A stretch of DNA of 64,000 nucleotides from Owenia fusiformis (taxonomy: Eukaryota; Annelida; Polychaeta; Sabellida; Oweniidae): NCBI GenBank assembly GCA_903813345.2, contig CAIIXF020000008.1:18152822-18216821 (forward strand), given 5' to 3'. The notes beneath the pieces are model-generated. The model saw nothing but the letters and a program-made list of their open reading frames with translations, did no database searches and was not told the DNA's origin. This document shows positions 1 to 11,500 of this stretch, one piece after another. Each line of letters opens with the position of its first letter. Positions within the stretch are counted from its first letter, which is position 1. Both the position numbers and the translations under genes were made by a program.

Positions 1-425
1 TAAATATATTTTCAAAGTTGATCAATAATTTTCAAAACTATATTTCTAGATGTACTTTTACATGTAGATTTCAAATATGACATCACTTTGACTTAATTTT
101 GAATATTTAATGACGTAAATCAAAATTATTGCTACTCGCATCTAGTCTATTGGATCAGCCGAAGGACCGCCACGTCCTGTGGTTCAACATTAGAAGCCAA
201 TGTAAAATGTAGTTTGCCAGTGTGCTATGTTGCCTAAACAAATATATTGTTGTCATGACTAAAACATGTAACTCGACACATTGTGACGTCAGTCCAATAG
301 TCATCCACGTCATATACCATATATACCCAATACGTTGCTATAGTGCCAATGATGTTGTTTTTGTAGTAGTATTTTCTTCAATCATGAAAAACAGAAGGAT
401 GTGGGTTAGGTAAATACAAACATAA
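1..425. other. 5' flank of the tetraspan gene, no gene seen
   Basis: No convincing coding exon. A TATATA stretch lies near 320, about 100 bases before the ATG at 426, and could serve as a TATA element for the gene that follows. Short open frames here have no coding signature. Confidence 0.4.
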
Positions 426-3400
426 ATGGCGTTCCAGGTCAAATTGACGGAGCAATCACGATCAAATCTGGGAATTGCATTGATGACCCTTAACATAATT
501 ATAGCTGTGTCAAACGCTCTCTTGCTAGTTTTCGGATTAGTGATCAAACAGAAATTCAAGTTCCACGAGGAAATCTTCCTGGCGTACAAAGGGAATGGAT
601 TGTACAACATGCTCATATGGACCGGAGCTTGGCTCGGGACATCCCATCTTATCTTTGCAGTGTTCATGTTCCTGTCTGGAAAAGCTCAAAAGAAGGGATT
701 TAAAGAAATCAAAAGTTCTGACAAAAAGCTCGGTGTAGTGTTCATAAACGCTGCAGTTGGGGCATATATTGCATACATAATTGTGGATATCGCTGTTGGG
801 TCAGTGTGTCTGAGTCATCAACACTTCATCAGACACTCGTGTAACTCGCACAACCAATGTCATGATGAAGTGATGGGGTATTTTGAAAATATCCTCAATC
901 CAGCAGCAGTTTTTGCGTTCTGTGAAATCCCATTTGAGGTAAAGAAAAAATGTAAAAACACAGGTTTTGTAATGTAATTGTAAAGATACTGTACGGACAC
1001 CCTGTATACCAATAAAAGCAAGAGTTCAACCCACGTGATTATCACAAGTGTGACCAAATAATTCTAAGTTTCAGTTTTTATTTATTTATTTTCCAGATTC
1101 TCATTGCGTTTCTTGCACGACTCTTGGCCACCTCCATAAAGGAATGTTACAATCTTGGAGATTTTGGTGCCACCACCTATGGCTATATCACCAAACCAGG
1201 TATTTTGGGAGTAATTGTAACCATATATCTCAACGTACAAGTACGGTTATCTTTTCGATTGATACTAATAACATCATATAAATTGTGAAAAACAATTTCA
1301 TTTAACGTTAACATTCCTTTTTTGTGCTTTTTAACTTGAATTTCATCTACAACTCATTCAAATGCCAATGCGCGGCCCGTTGGATAACAAAATACAACAT
1401 TGCCTCTTGATCTTTAAAACTAATAAAATTGGAGTTTATTTAATGTTTCACGTTCTTTCAGATGAAAACACGACCAACAGCATTGACTACACAAAGCTGC
1501 ACGACTACGACGAAGACAATACTAACTACAACAAAGACCCGAACATCCTATATGATACCACAGCAACATATAATGATGTCGGTGCATTTGAAAACGAGGC
1601 ACGATATTATGAAGATGGTGCAGATGAAAATTATGCTCCATTTTCTCAAAATGATGCCACTGAACTTGAAAGTGGTGAGGATAACGAGCCAGATGCTCTT
1701 GATAATGACTTCGAACACAATTCCCAGTTTAACAACAGAAAAATACCGAACCATTATGAATCTTATGTTGATCCGCTGAAAAGAAAAATTGAATTCCAGA
1801 GTGATGGAGAACTAAACAACGGACAAATTCCAAACTATCGTGAATCTCATGTCAATGCCCATTACGGAAACGTTACCGGAGGTCAAAATCAGCAACATCT
1901 ACATACTTATCAGCAAAACGGGCCATACACACATGATACGTATTATAACAATCAGCAACCTGGACAGACGGCTGTGCAAAATGGGGTCTATCCGGATGGA
2001 ACACAATATTACAATGATCAGAGCAGCAATAAAGTCAGTACAAGAGAACATATTAAAGATGGAAAACGAAAAATGAAGGCAGCAGTTATGACCGGTGATA
2101 AAGATGTAATGATGCAAACATTGAAGACAACTGGTGGAACCATTGCAAAACAACTTCTTTCTAAAGGTATCACCAAAGCATTTGGTACAATAGAGGAAGG
2201 GTCAAAACGAAGTGATAAACACAAACCACATGTACAGTCTTCACCATACGATGAACAACCCGAATTCTATGATGAATCATATCCAGAACAACAACGCCAA
2301 GATTTAGGAGAATTAAGACATTATCCAAATTATGACCATACACCATCACAAACTGATATGGTGACAAAGCCACGGTCAGCAAAAAGGACAGACCCTCGAT
2401 CAGCTTATTTGGCGTCACCTAAAACATTAACGAATAAGACGCCTGAATTACCTAAGAAGAATGCACCTGAAACACCAAACAAGGTACCCGAGCCACCTAA
2501 GAAAAAGGCACCTGAGACACCTAAAAAGGCACATGAGCAACCTAAGACAAAGGCACCTCAAACATCTAAGAAAACACCTAAGTCACTTAAGACAAAGGTA
2601 CCTGAGCCACTTACGAAAAAGGCACCCGAAACGCCTGAAAAGGCACATGGGTCACCTAAGACAAAGACACCTGAAACATCTAAGAAAGCACCCGAGTCAC
2701 CTAAGTCAAAAGCTCCTGAAACACCCAAGAAGACCCCTGGGTCACTAAAGAAACAGGCACCCGAGCCACCTAAGAAAAAGGCACCTGAAACACCTCAGAA
2801 AAAGGCACACGAGTCATCACCTAAGAAAAAGGCACCTGAAATACCAAAGAAGGCACCTGAAACACTCAAGAAGGCACCTGAGCCACCTAAGAAAAAGGCA
2901 CCAGCGACACCTAAGAAAAGGGCACCAGAGCCACCGAAAACAAAGGCACCCGATACACCTAAAATAAAGGCACCCGAGTCAGCTAAGAAAAAGGCACCAG
3001 AGACACCGAAGACAAAGGTACCGCAGACACCTAAGAAAAAGGCACCAGAGCCACCTAAGAAAAAGGCACCTGAAATACCAAAGAAGGCACCTGAAACAGC
3101 TAAGAAAAAGGCACCCGAGCCAACTAAGATAAAGGCACCCAAGTCACCGAAGACAAAGGCACCCGAAATACCAAAGAAGGCACTTGAGACAGCTAAGAAA
3201 AAGGCACCCGAGCCAACTAAGAAAAAGGCACCCGAGACACCAAAGAAAAAGGCGCAGGAAGCTCAGAAGAAGACTCCTGATAAAACAACAAAACCTAAAC
3301 AGCCGAAAAAGACATCAAAAACAGAAAAACCATCAAAACCGAAAAAAGCATCAAAACCGCCAAAAGCCCCGAAATCCCTAAAGGCACCAAAACAACCTAA

Positions 3401-3683
3401 ACAATCGAAAACAGTATCTACAAAAAAAGCAAAAACTTCAAAACCGGGAAAGGCACCAAAACCAGCAAAAGCACAAAAACCTTCAAAGCAGACAAAGGCA
3501 CCAAAACCTGCAAAGGCGGCAAAGGCACCAAAACCAGCAAAGAAACCAAAACCTGTAAAACCAAAGAAAACCAAACCAGCAAAGAAACCAAAACCTGTAA
3601 AACCAAAGAAAGCTAAACCAGCAAAGAAACCAAAACCTGTAAAAGCAAAGAAAGCCAAACCAGCAAAGAAAAAGAAAAAATGA
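426..3683 (+). CDS. Four-pass membrane protein with long Lys/Pro-repeat tail
   Basis: Three exons, 426-938, 1097-1199 and 1462-3683, joined by GT-AG introns in phases 0 and 1, give a 945-residue protein. Residues 1-205 hold four hydrophobic segments near 17-41, 62-83, 103-128 and 160-190; the fourth is completed only by exon 2, which supports the splicing. The loop before it has cysteines (CLSHQHF...CNSHNQC). From about residue 206 the protein is hydrophilic: first an acidic, Asn/Tyr/Asp/Gln-rich stretch, then from about 532 to the end over 400 residues of repeats like KAPETPKKKAPEPPKK, ending in a poly-lysine run. A short N-terminus and four passes put the tail on the same side as the N-terminus, probably the cytosol. 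The tail resembles PEVK or histone H1-tail sequence in composition only. I do not recognise the family; a MARVEL-like or other tetraspan fold is possible. The ATG at 426 has A at -3 (taaATGG). Low-complexity repeats may differ between individuals. Confidence 0.8.
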
Positions 3684-3715
3684 TATATTGGAGCCTGAAT
3701 AATTCCGATCATAAT

Positions 3716-3775
3716 CTCATAAAATAAAATATAATAAATCGACTATACTTTTTATGTTTTATCTTAATAAATACA
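3716..3775 (+). terminator. Poly(A) signals of the tetraspan gene
   Basis: Several AATAAA-type hexamers lie 35-90 bases after the stop at 3683 (around 3723, 3735 and 3766). They are the expected 3' processing signals. Confidence 0.5.
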
Positions 3776-3792
3776 AAGCACTTAACAATTAA

Positions 3793-3875
3793 AATACAAT
3801 ACAATACGATACGGTACAATACAATACAATACAATACAATACAATACAATATGATAAATACAATACAATACATAC
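3793..3875. repeat. AATAC microsatellite
   Basis: About 15 tandem copies of a 5-base AATAC unit with a few variants (GATAC, GGTAC). A related (GATAC)n tract lies at 9745-9772. Confidence 0.9.
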
Positions 3876-4189
3876 AAAACAGTATAGGGAAAACTTAGTA
3901 TAAATAAGGACTATCTATCGGCTCAATCTGATCTATTTAGCATCTTATAAAAGTACCAGGCAACAAATATGTACAAAACGTACTATTTTGTAATGTGTTC
4001 ATTGTAATTGTATTGTATTTTATTGAATTGCATCGTTAACGTATTTAAAATAAATATAACTGCAGAATCTTGCGGCAATTGGCAGGTCAAAATCTGTAGT
4101 TGATGCAAACGTGTAATTGCATACATAGCGACATATGATGTGTGTTGTTGGCGAGGTAGGATGAACATGTCTGGTTGAAATATGTGTTG

Positions 4190-5325
4190 TAGTATTATGC
4201 ATTTACATAGCGTGTTGTATGTGTGGTGTTGGCGTGGCAGTATGTAAGGTTGAAATGAGTTGTAGTATTATGTATTGCATAGTTTAATGTATGCTTGGTG
4301 TTGGCGTCTAGGCGTGGCGTGGTAGTATAATGCACTTATATAACGTGTTGTATATGTGTTGTGGCGGTATGCATAGTTGAAATGTGTGTTGTATATTATG
4401 TATTACATGTCATATTGTATGTGTGATTGTATTGGTGTGGCGGTATGCATAGTTGAAATGTGTGTTGTATATTAATATGTATTACATGACGTATTGTATG
4501 TGTGATGGTGTTAAGTGGCGGTATGCATGGTTGAAATGTGTGTTGTATATTAATATGTATTACATGACGTATTGTATGTGTGATGGTGTTAAGTGGCGGT
4601 ATGCATGGTTGAAATGTGTGTTGTATATTAATATGTATTACATACCTAGCGAAGCATTTGTATGGAAGTCAATGGGAAAGTTAGCGAGCTATATCCACCG
4701 ATATTGCCCGATTACCCCGATATAGCCCGCTTACCTCGTTTTGATATTAGATTTCTTTAATAGCCATGATCACGTCATTGATACAAAGTAACCATGGGAA
4801 CAAAGGCATGTAATACATCAGTTATGTCACTATGACGTGAAATATGCCTTCGTTCTTGCCCAAATATAGAGCCTCCCAAGGTCGGCCTATATTGGGAGAA
4901 CTCAGGCATATTTCACGTCATAGTGACATAACCTCTAAGTATTACATGGCGTATTGTATGTGTGATGGTGTTAAGTGGCGGTATGCATGGTTGAAATGTG
5001 TGTTGTATATTAATATGTATTACATGACGTATTGTATGTGTGATGGTGTTAAGTGGCGGTATGCATGGTTGAAATGTGTGTTGTATATTAATATGTATTA
5101 CATGACGTATTGTATGTGTGATGGTGTTAAGTGGCGGTATGCATGGTTGAAATGTGTGTTGTATATTAATATGTATTACATGACGTATTGTATGTGTGAT
5201 GGTGTTAAGTGGCGGTATGCATGGTTGAAATGTGTGTTGTATATTAATATGTATTACATGGCGTATTGTATGTGTGATGGTGTTAAGTGGCGGTATGCAT
5301 GGTTGAAATGTGTATTATAGTGTAT
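4190..5325. repeat. 78-bp minisatellite, split by an insertion
   Basis: The landmark CGGTATGCAT starts at 4365, 4441, 4519 and 4597, then at 4979, 5057, 5135, 5213 and 5291. Spacing is exactly 78 bases except for the first, older pair (76) and the jump across the insertion. Upstream copies to about 4190 are decayed. Since 78 is 26 codons, the array stays open in one frame and yields an artificial 26-residue repeating peptide; no start context, splice site or codon bias supports real coding. Confidence 0.95.
4644..4939. mobile_element. 296-bp insertion with 8-bp target duplication
   Basis: The 8-base sequence TATTACAT occurs at 4636-4643 and again at 4940-4947. Removing the 296 bases plus one copy of TATTACAT restores the 78-bp phase of the host array exactly (382 minus 304 is 78). 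The right part holds a perfect 29-bp inverted repeat, 4821-4849 with 4904-4932, with a shorter inner stem. The ends do not form an obvious terminal inverted repeat. An 8-bp duplication is usual for hAT-type elements, but the family is not established. Confidence 0.75.
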
Positions 5326-5506
5326 TATGTATTGCATAATTTATTGTATGTTTGGTGTTGGCGTAGTATCATACAAGGTGAATGATATAATGTGAATGAA
5401 ATATGTATAATGTGTGGTGTTTGTGTATATTTTCAAACTACTTCTCAATATTGATAGTGGCAAGAAAAAGGACACCAAAACTAAGAACTTTTCTAGAGTT
5501 CCAAAG

Positions 5507-8500
5507 TCAAACCCATTTAGGTTCTCGCTGAAGTGCTTTGTCTTTCTCCAGCTTTACATCTTCATCTGTTTGGTGTTCATTGGTCTCTTCCAAACATGTC
5601 TTCATCTCGTGAAGACGTTCTTTCAATGTGGCAATTTTATTTTCGTCCACTTTTATATCGCCAGTGAATATTTTACTTCTAAGCTCTTCATTCTGATAAT
5701 CTAGAAAATCAACTTTTTCTGTAAGCTTTCGAATTTGTTGATTTAACTGTACGTTATCTGATTTTAAAGTTTGGTTGGCTTTTGTAATGTCTTTCATTTC
5801 AGCTTCCATTGTGTCACGCACATGCCTTTGCGCATCTAATTGTTGTTTCACTTCAGATAAGTCTTGCAGAGCATCATCTCTCGCCTTTTCAGCGTCCATT
5901 ATTCTGTCATTTATGATTTCATTTGCTTCAAATATGTGTTGTACATCCTCATCGCCATTGACAAAACTAACAATCTGGCACTGTAAGTTTCGTATTCTTT
6001 TTTCAAGGTCGTTATTTGTGTCGAGTATTCGTTCTCTCTCCATGTCTAACATGATACAGTGAGCGGACTTGGCATCAGAGCTGTCTTTCAAATCACGGAT
6101 CTCTAGACGAAGTTCATCATTTACGTGTGCGAGACCTGGAAATATAACATCAGAATAAGAGGATCTTCACCTCCTTTTCATAAGAATGCGGTATTTTGTG
6201 TCAGAAGATCGGTCGGCAAGATGATAGGGACAAGGTTGGCAAAAGATGGCGGTAGTGGTTTATTCAAGCTTCTCTCCAGAGATACTGCCACCTTTCTTTC
6301 AACCTACTGTAACGCCCGAATGGCCAAGATCCAAGCTGAAATTCTATATCAGTGGCCTTCATTGATCTACAAATGTGACAATGACATTTATGACTGGTTA
6401 TCAAAGCAAGCTTTTTGTTTTTTTGTCTATCTATAGCTTTTTTAATAGTCAAGATTAAGAATGCCACGTCTCGAAAGCAGGTCTGTTCATTATTATAAGA
6501 AATGAGACCAATGCGTGACAGTATTAATATATTTAATTAATCGAACTTTTCAATCAGCTTTGAAGGTACATTTTTAATAACTGCATAAGTGCTAACACTA
6601 AAAGCCAACAGAACCAATGAGCCGGAAAACCGGGGTATAATTATCAAAATATTTATCCATAGTAAGGTCATGAACATCACTATTTCGAAATACAGTGAGA
6701 GTGGCAGAAAAAACTCGAGATTTTTGTTTCTATTTATTCTATTAAAACCGTGCACCTTACATGTTTCGAAAGACAAATGTGAAAAACGAATTAGTTAATA
6801 ACATTATTCTCAGGCTATATTTTTATAGCAACTTCGGTCATTCTTTGAATCAGGAGTATTTGTCTACCTTTGATTTTTACTATCTTAATTTTTTTAAATG
6901 TTTGTTTGAAAATTTCAAATTAAAAGTTAAAGAGTCCTTCGAAAAATGTGTCAAACTCTGGATATCTTGCAAAATGTGTCATGGTTTTAATACAAGTATT
7001 ATACAAAACATACTAAATTGTCAACATAAATTATCATATCAATCTTACAAAAATTCACTACTGACTGATTTCTTATATTGACAAATAGAGTCATACTGAA
7101 CTGAAAGAGGTACACGTACATGCACATGCTAAAGTATTGGACTTCAATTTAAATGCATGCGAGTTCATGCGAATTTCAATAGTATTCAAAGTAGGAGTTA
7201 ATGGTTAAGATGGCTTTGTTAAAAAGCTGATGAAACCTTACCATCGTTCTGTTTTTTCATCACATAAAGTTGATGCCGGAGATCAGCTCTATCCTTAATG
7301 AAATCTTCGTTATCATCATGTGCCTCTTGCAGCTTTGTTTTAAGGTCCACGATTTCTTCATTTAAATCATCTACTGTATGGTATAAGTTCACCTGTAAAC
7401 ACATTTTGTGATATACCACGTGAAAGCATGCACATCTGATATGACTATTATACTAGGGAGGTTAAGTTACACGTTTTTAAGATAATTCCCGTAGTGCTTT
7501 CCAGAGACTTAAATACAATTTACTATTTTCCGTATACCTTTTGACTCAATCAGCCAAGTAAACAGTACAAATTGGCGATAGTAATTTCAAAGTAACATGA
7601 CGTTTTAAGTAAATGATAATTTGATGTATGATCAAATAGTTTCAAATATATGGTGTTATGTATGGTTTGCTGCAAGTAGTCATATTTTGTGTGATATGTG
7701 GCATGGCAAGCTAAGTTGTGTCTTGTTGTATGTTAGGGTTTAAATAATTTCGACTCACAATATCAGTTTTCAGATGCATTTTGTATTCTTCAAATTCTCC
7801 TAATTTCAATTCCACACTGTTTTTCCTCTGTAAATGTCTTTCCTTTTCCATTGTGAGTCTCTGGATGAATGTTTTAGCACTGGTTAGTTCCTCATTTAGT
7901 TGCTTTAGGTCTTTATGCTCGCTGGCCACATTGCCATTCTAAAAAACAAGTGATAAACATTAATGCACGAGAGATCTTAGTCTTTCTTTTTCAAAGATCT
8001 GATTACTATACTACCTTATCGACTGTTTTTTTCCACGTTTAGTCGACCCTCACGGAATAAGGCCATTTAGAGTCCATTTCACTGTTTAAATGCGTCAGTA
8101 AAAGCTAAAAAAAATAAGAAATCAAGATATCATTTTGCAATAATATATATTCCTACTGTACATGAATGACATTTGTATATCTTGGATTGCTTCTAGTTTG
8201 GCTTATAAAGTGTGTGGCCTCTTATATTTGGATGCTTCTCTGCCATGTTATTTTCAATAAGATTAACATGGCCGAAATTCTTCAAATTACAAGACGGCAC
8301 AGGCTTATTGCACAAAAAACTAAAAAATCTGAAATATACAAATGTCATTCATGTACATTATGAATATACTTTTCCATATATTATTGCACAATGGTCTCCC
8401 AATTTCTTATTTTTGCCGTTCTACTGACGCAATGAAGCAGTGAAATGGACTACTCTACGTTATCTTTGAAATGAGAGCATTTTTCCGTGAACTTATTGAA

Positions 8501-11500
8501 CGACCTGATAAACTTGGAAAACTCTACACGAGAAATAAAATATAATGGAATAAACTTCCCCTCTTAATGCAAAAAATAAAACAAATTTCTCTCAGTTACA
8601 ACATGGGCTTTCAATTAAAGCCCATGGTTACAAATATACCCATTGACATTCGACACTCTCCTCACCTTGTCTATGTTGGTCTCTGCGTTGCGAAGGGACT
8701 TGTTCAGCGTAGTGATCTCTGCAAGCAGTGATTGCACTTGGCTTCCAAGACCGCTGGTTACACCATCTGCAATGTCGTCTGCCATAGTTCCTTCAAGATA
8801 TCGGCGTCTGATTACTCCTGAGATAAAAAATATATACTGAACAATATGGGTGCAAATTTTTCCAAGTGCTAGTCTCGTGTGAAATTAAGTTTTATCGTGT
8901 ATAACAACTGTAAACGTTATAGCTTAAAGGGATAATAACCTCAAGTAAAAACTATGATTCATCAGAATAATAAGTCTATAATCAAAAACATGACCCAGGT
9001 ATGAGCGACGATCTTCTTATGCATCGGCAGATATATTGGAATTAATTTTGAGGTATTGGATCTTCACCTGGATTATGGAGGTCGCCATAACCTACCTATG
9101 AATATTCATGAGCGGCGTCACTGCGACTCAACAAATTCCAGCATTTTGATTGGCCCGAAAAATGCGCATGCGCAATTGTAGCGGGGCGGCCACATTGAAA
9201 AATATTACGAACTTCTTAACAAGAAAATGGAGCAATTTGAAGATTTTGACGATGTATTTGGCATATTGACATACTATAATATGATATCACCTGTTCGAGA
9301 AAAACATGACCATGTTCACATCAATACTTACAATTCATAGAATTAACTCCCAAAGTGCCAATCAAAACCAAAAACTGACCAACTCGTGAACGTTGGTTAC
9401 CGACATGACAGGAAAATAAGTTAATTTTATGTTGACAATCAATTATCTCTCGATCGTTTTGCTTGAAGATTAAACATATTACGATCTTTTATTTAATAAA
9501 ATGACGAATGGCAGATATTAATTGGATTTTTGACACTCTATTATAAATATAAGGCAGAACTGATAATGTATTCCCCGTCATGAATGATCGCGATCGATGA
9601 CGCAAGGTTCGTCATTTCGATCACCATGGAGGTGTATTTTTGTTGTATTTACAGTAGACAACAAACAATTTAAAGGCTCGTAGACCTAGTATGTTATATT
9701 TATTTCACAAATATGGTATTAAGTTATAAAGCTATTAAAGACATACGATACGATACGATACGATACAATTCAAAAAGTTTTTTCAAAATGGCGTCGACCT
9801 AACCGGCACATGGCCTGGTTCAGTTCTCTTTTTGGGACCGGATTGCTCGCCTTGAATCCGTTTTCAAGGCTTTGGTTTCTTGTGAGAGAATATGTATGGT
9901 ATGGCAACTGCCCGAACGACAGTGAGATTCCATTGTCGATAACGACAGTGTTATTTCTGTTGCTGATAGCAAACTGTCGTGGGTAAACCCGGAAGTAAAA
10001 TTGTGTTCAATCTACGCCGTTTGAGGAGAAAATCAGCTAAAACAACTTGCCCCGCGTGTCTAGAACCATCATCACTGTAGCGTCTATATAATCAATACTT
10101 ACTTGAAATATCCTGACATCGAACTAAATAAACCACTCTAACTTCAGTTGTTGATCATTTTTATTCACCAATCTATTTTGAAGAGCTTTTGAAGAGCGAT
10201 TTCAGCATTTGAGGCAATCTGCGCCAGTTCCTCTTGATTCGGAATCTAGTTCATGCGCATTAGAATGAATAATTTGATTGGCTTAATTCCAAAAACACAT
10301 GCGCACTCGTAAATTATTTCAAACTACTAGGCATGCGTGAAGAGTTGAAGCAAAAACGAAACTGCTGCAGATTACCCTACTTATTCGATGGCGGAATTAG
10401 AAAATTCTTTATTCAAAATGTTTTCCCGTATTGGGGAGAAAAAACACAACCCCAGGATAGATATAGGACGACAAACAAGACAATACTAAGTAGGAATCTT
10501 TGATTGTTAAAAGCCGTGCATGAAACTTTTCAGAAACTATAGTAAGTGACACTGTTTTAAATGTGTTCTATTCCCCGGGGATTCGGTCCACGACAACGAC
10601 AGCTGGTTTGAACTGTCGACAGATTTTAATTCTACCGTCACCAGCCGACTGTCGTACTGTCGTTCAGGCATTTCTTTTAAAGTCCTTATCCCAAGTCTAG
10701 CTCTATCAGTGGAAATATTTGAACAATTTACCGCACAACACATAGGCATTTTCCTTTGTTGTGAATGCTTTCAAGATGGCGACTCAGGTCGCAGAAACGT
10801 CACACTTCCGGTCTACATCCGGGTCTCTGAGGGAAATATGGCGAGCCCCGTCTAACAGACAACTGGGTCACTGGGTCAATTTATGATTTTTATTTTCAAT
10901 ATTATACAAAAACTAACACATAACAAGATTTTCAACTTATTGCATTTTATTCAGTAGTATTGTAACTACATATAATGATGATTAGAATACCTGACATTAT
11001 TTCCGCTTTAAATTTTCGTTCTGGTTCGATGACCAAATACATATATTATGTTGTATGTACAGAGTGATATATGTTTATAGAGCCTAGTTCACTTTCACTG
11101 GCCTATTAATCATATTCTTTTTGTATTAAATAATGTTTTATAACTGTATGGCAGGCTTATTCAATTTGCAACTATTATTAAAGGTCCCATCATGAGTTGT
11201 TTGAATTTTAAAAGTATATCGCTGTTCTAATTCTAAAATAATTTGATAACACGTCCATTCATGCTTAGTTTTCTGGTCTACCCATTTTAACATGGTAGAA
11301 TTGATTGTTGATATTATTTCTGATAATAATCAATGGTACAACAATTAATTTCAACAAAATTCGTGAAAACATGGGCCTTTGTAATTCATTGTCAAGGACA
11401 ACATTTCCAAATGTGAAACCACTTTGATCTATCTAGTATCATCTTTGCACAATTAGCTTCGTTCGACTTCGCTTCTTAAAAGAGAGCTTCGTCCTCGTAG

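Noticed and set aside
2795-3712. Long minus-strand open frames (115 and 149 codons) opposite the Lys/Pro-repeat exon
   Set aside because: They are antisense shadows of the codon-periodic repeat and have Phe/Gly runs that mirror it.
4453-5320. Open frames of 90 and 158 codons across the 78-bp array
   Set aside because: Produced by a repeat unit divisible by three; no gene signals.
8166-8427. 65- and 71-codon frames repeated at 53704-53965
   Set aside because: They lie wholly inside MITE copies and are conserved only because the DNA copies are young.
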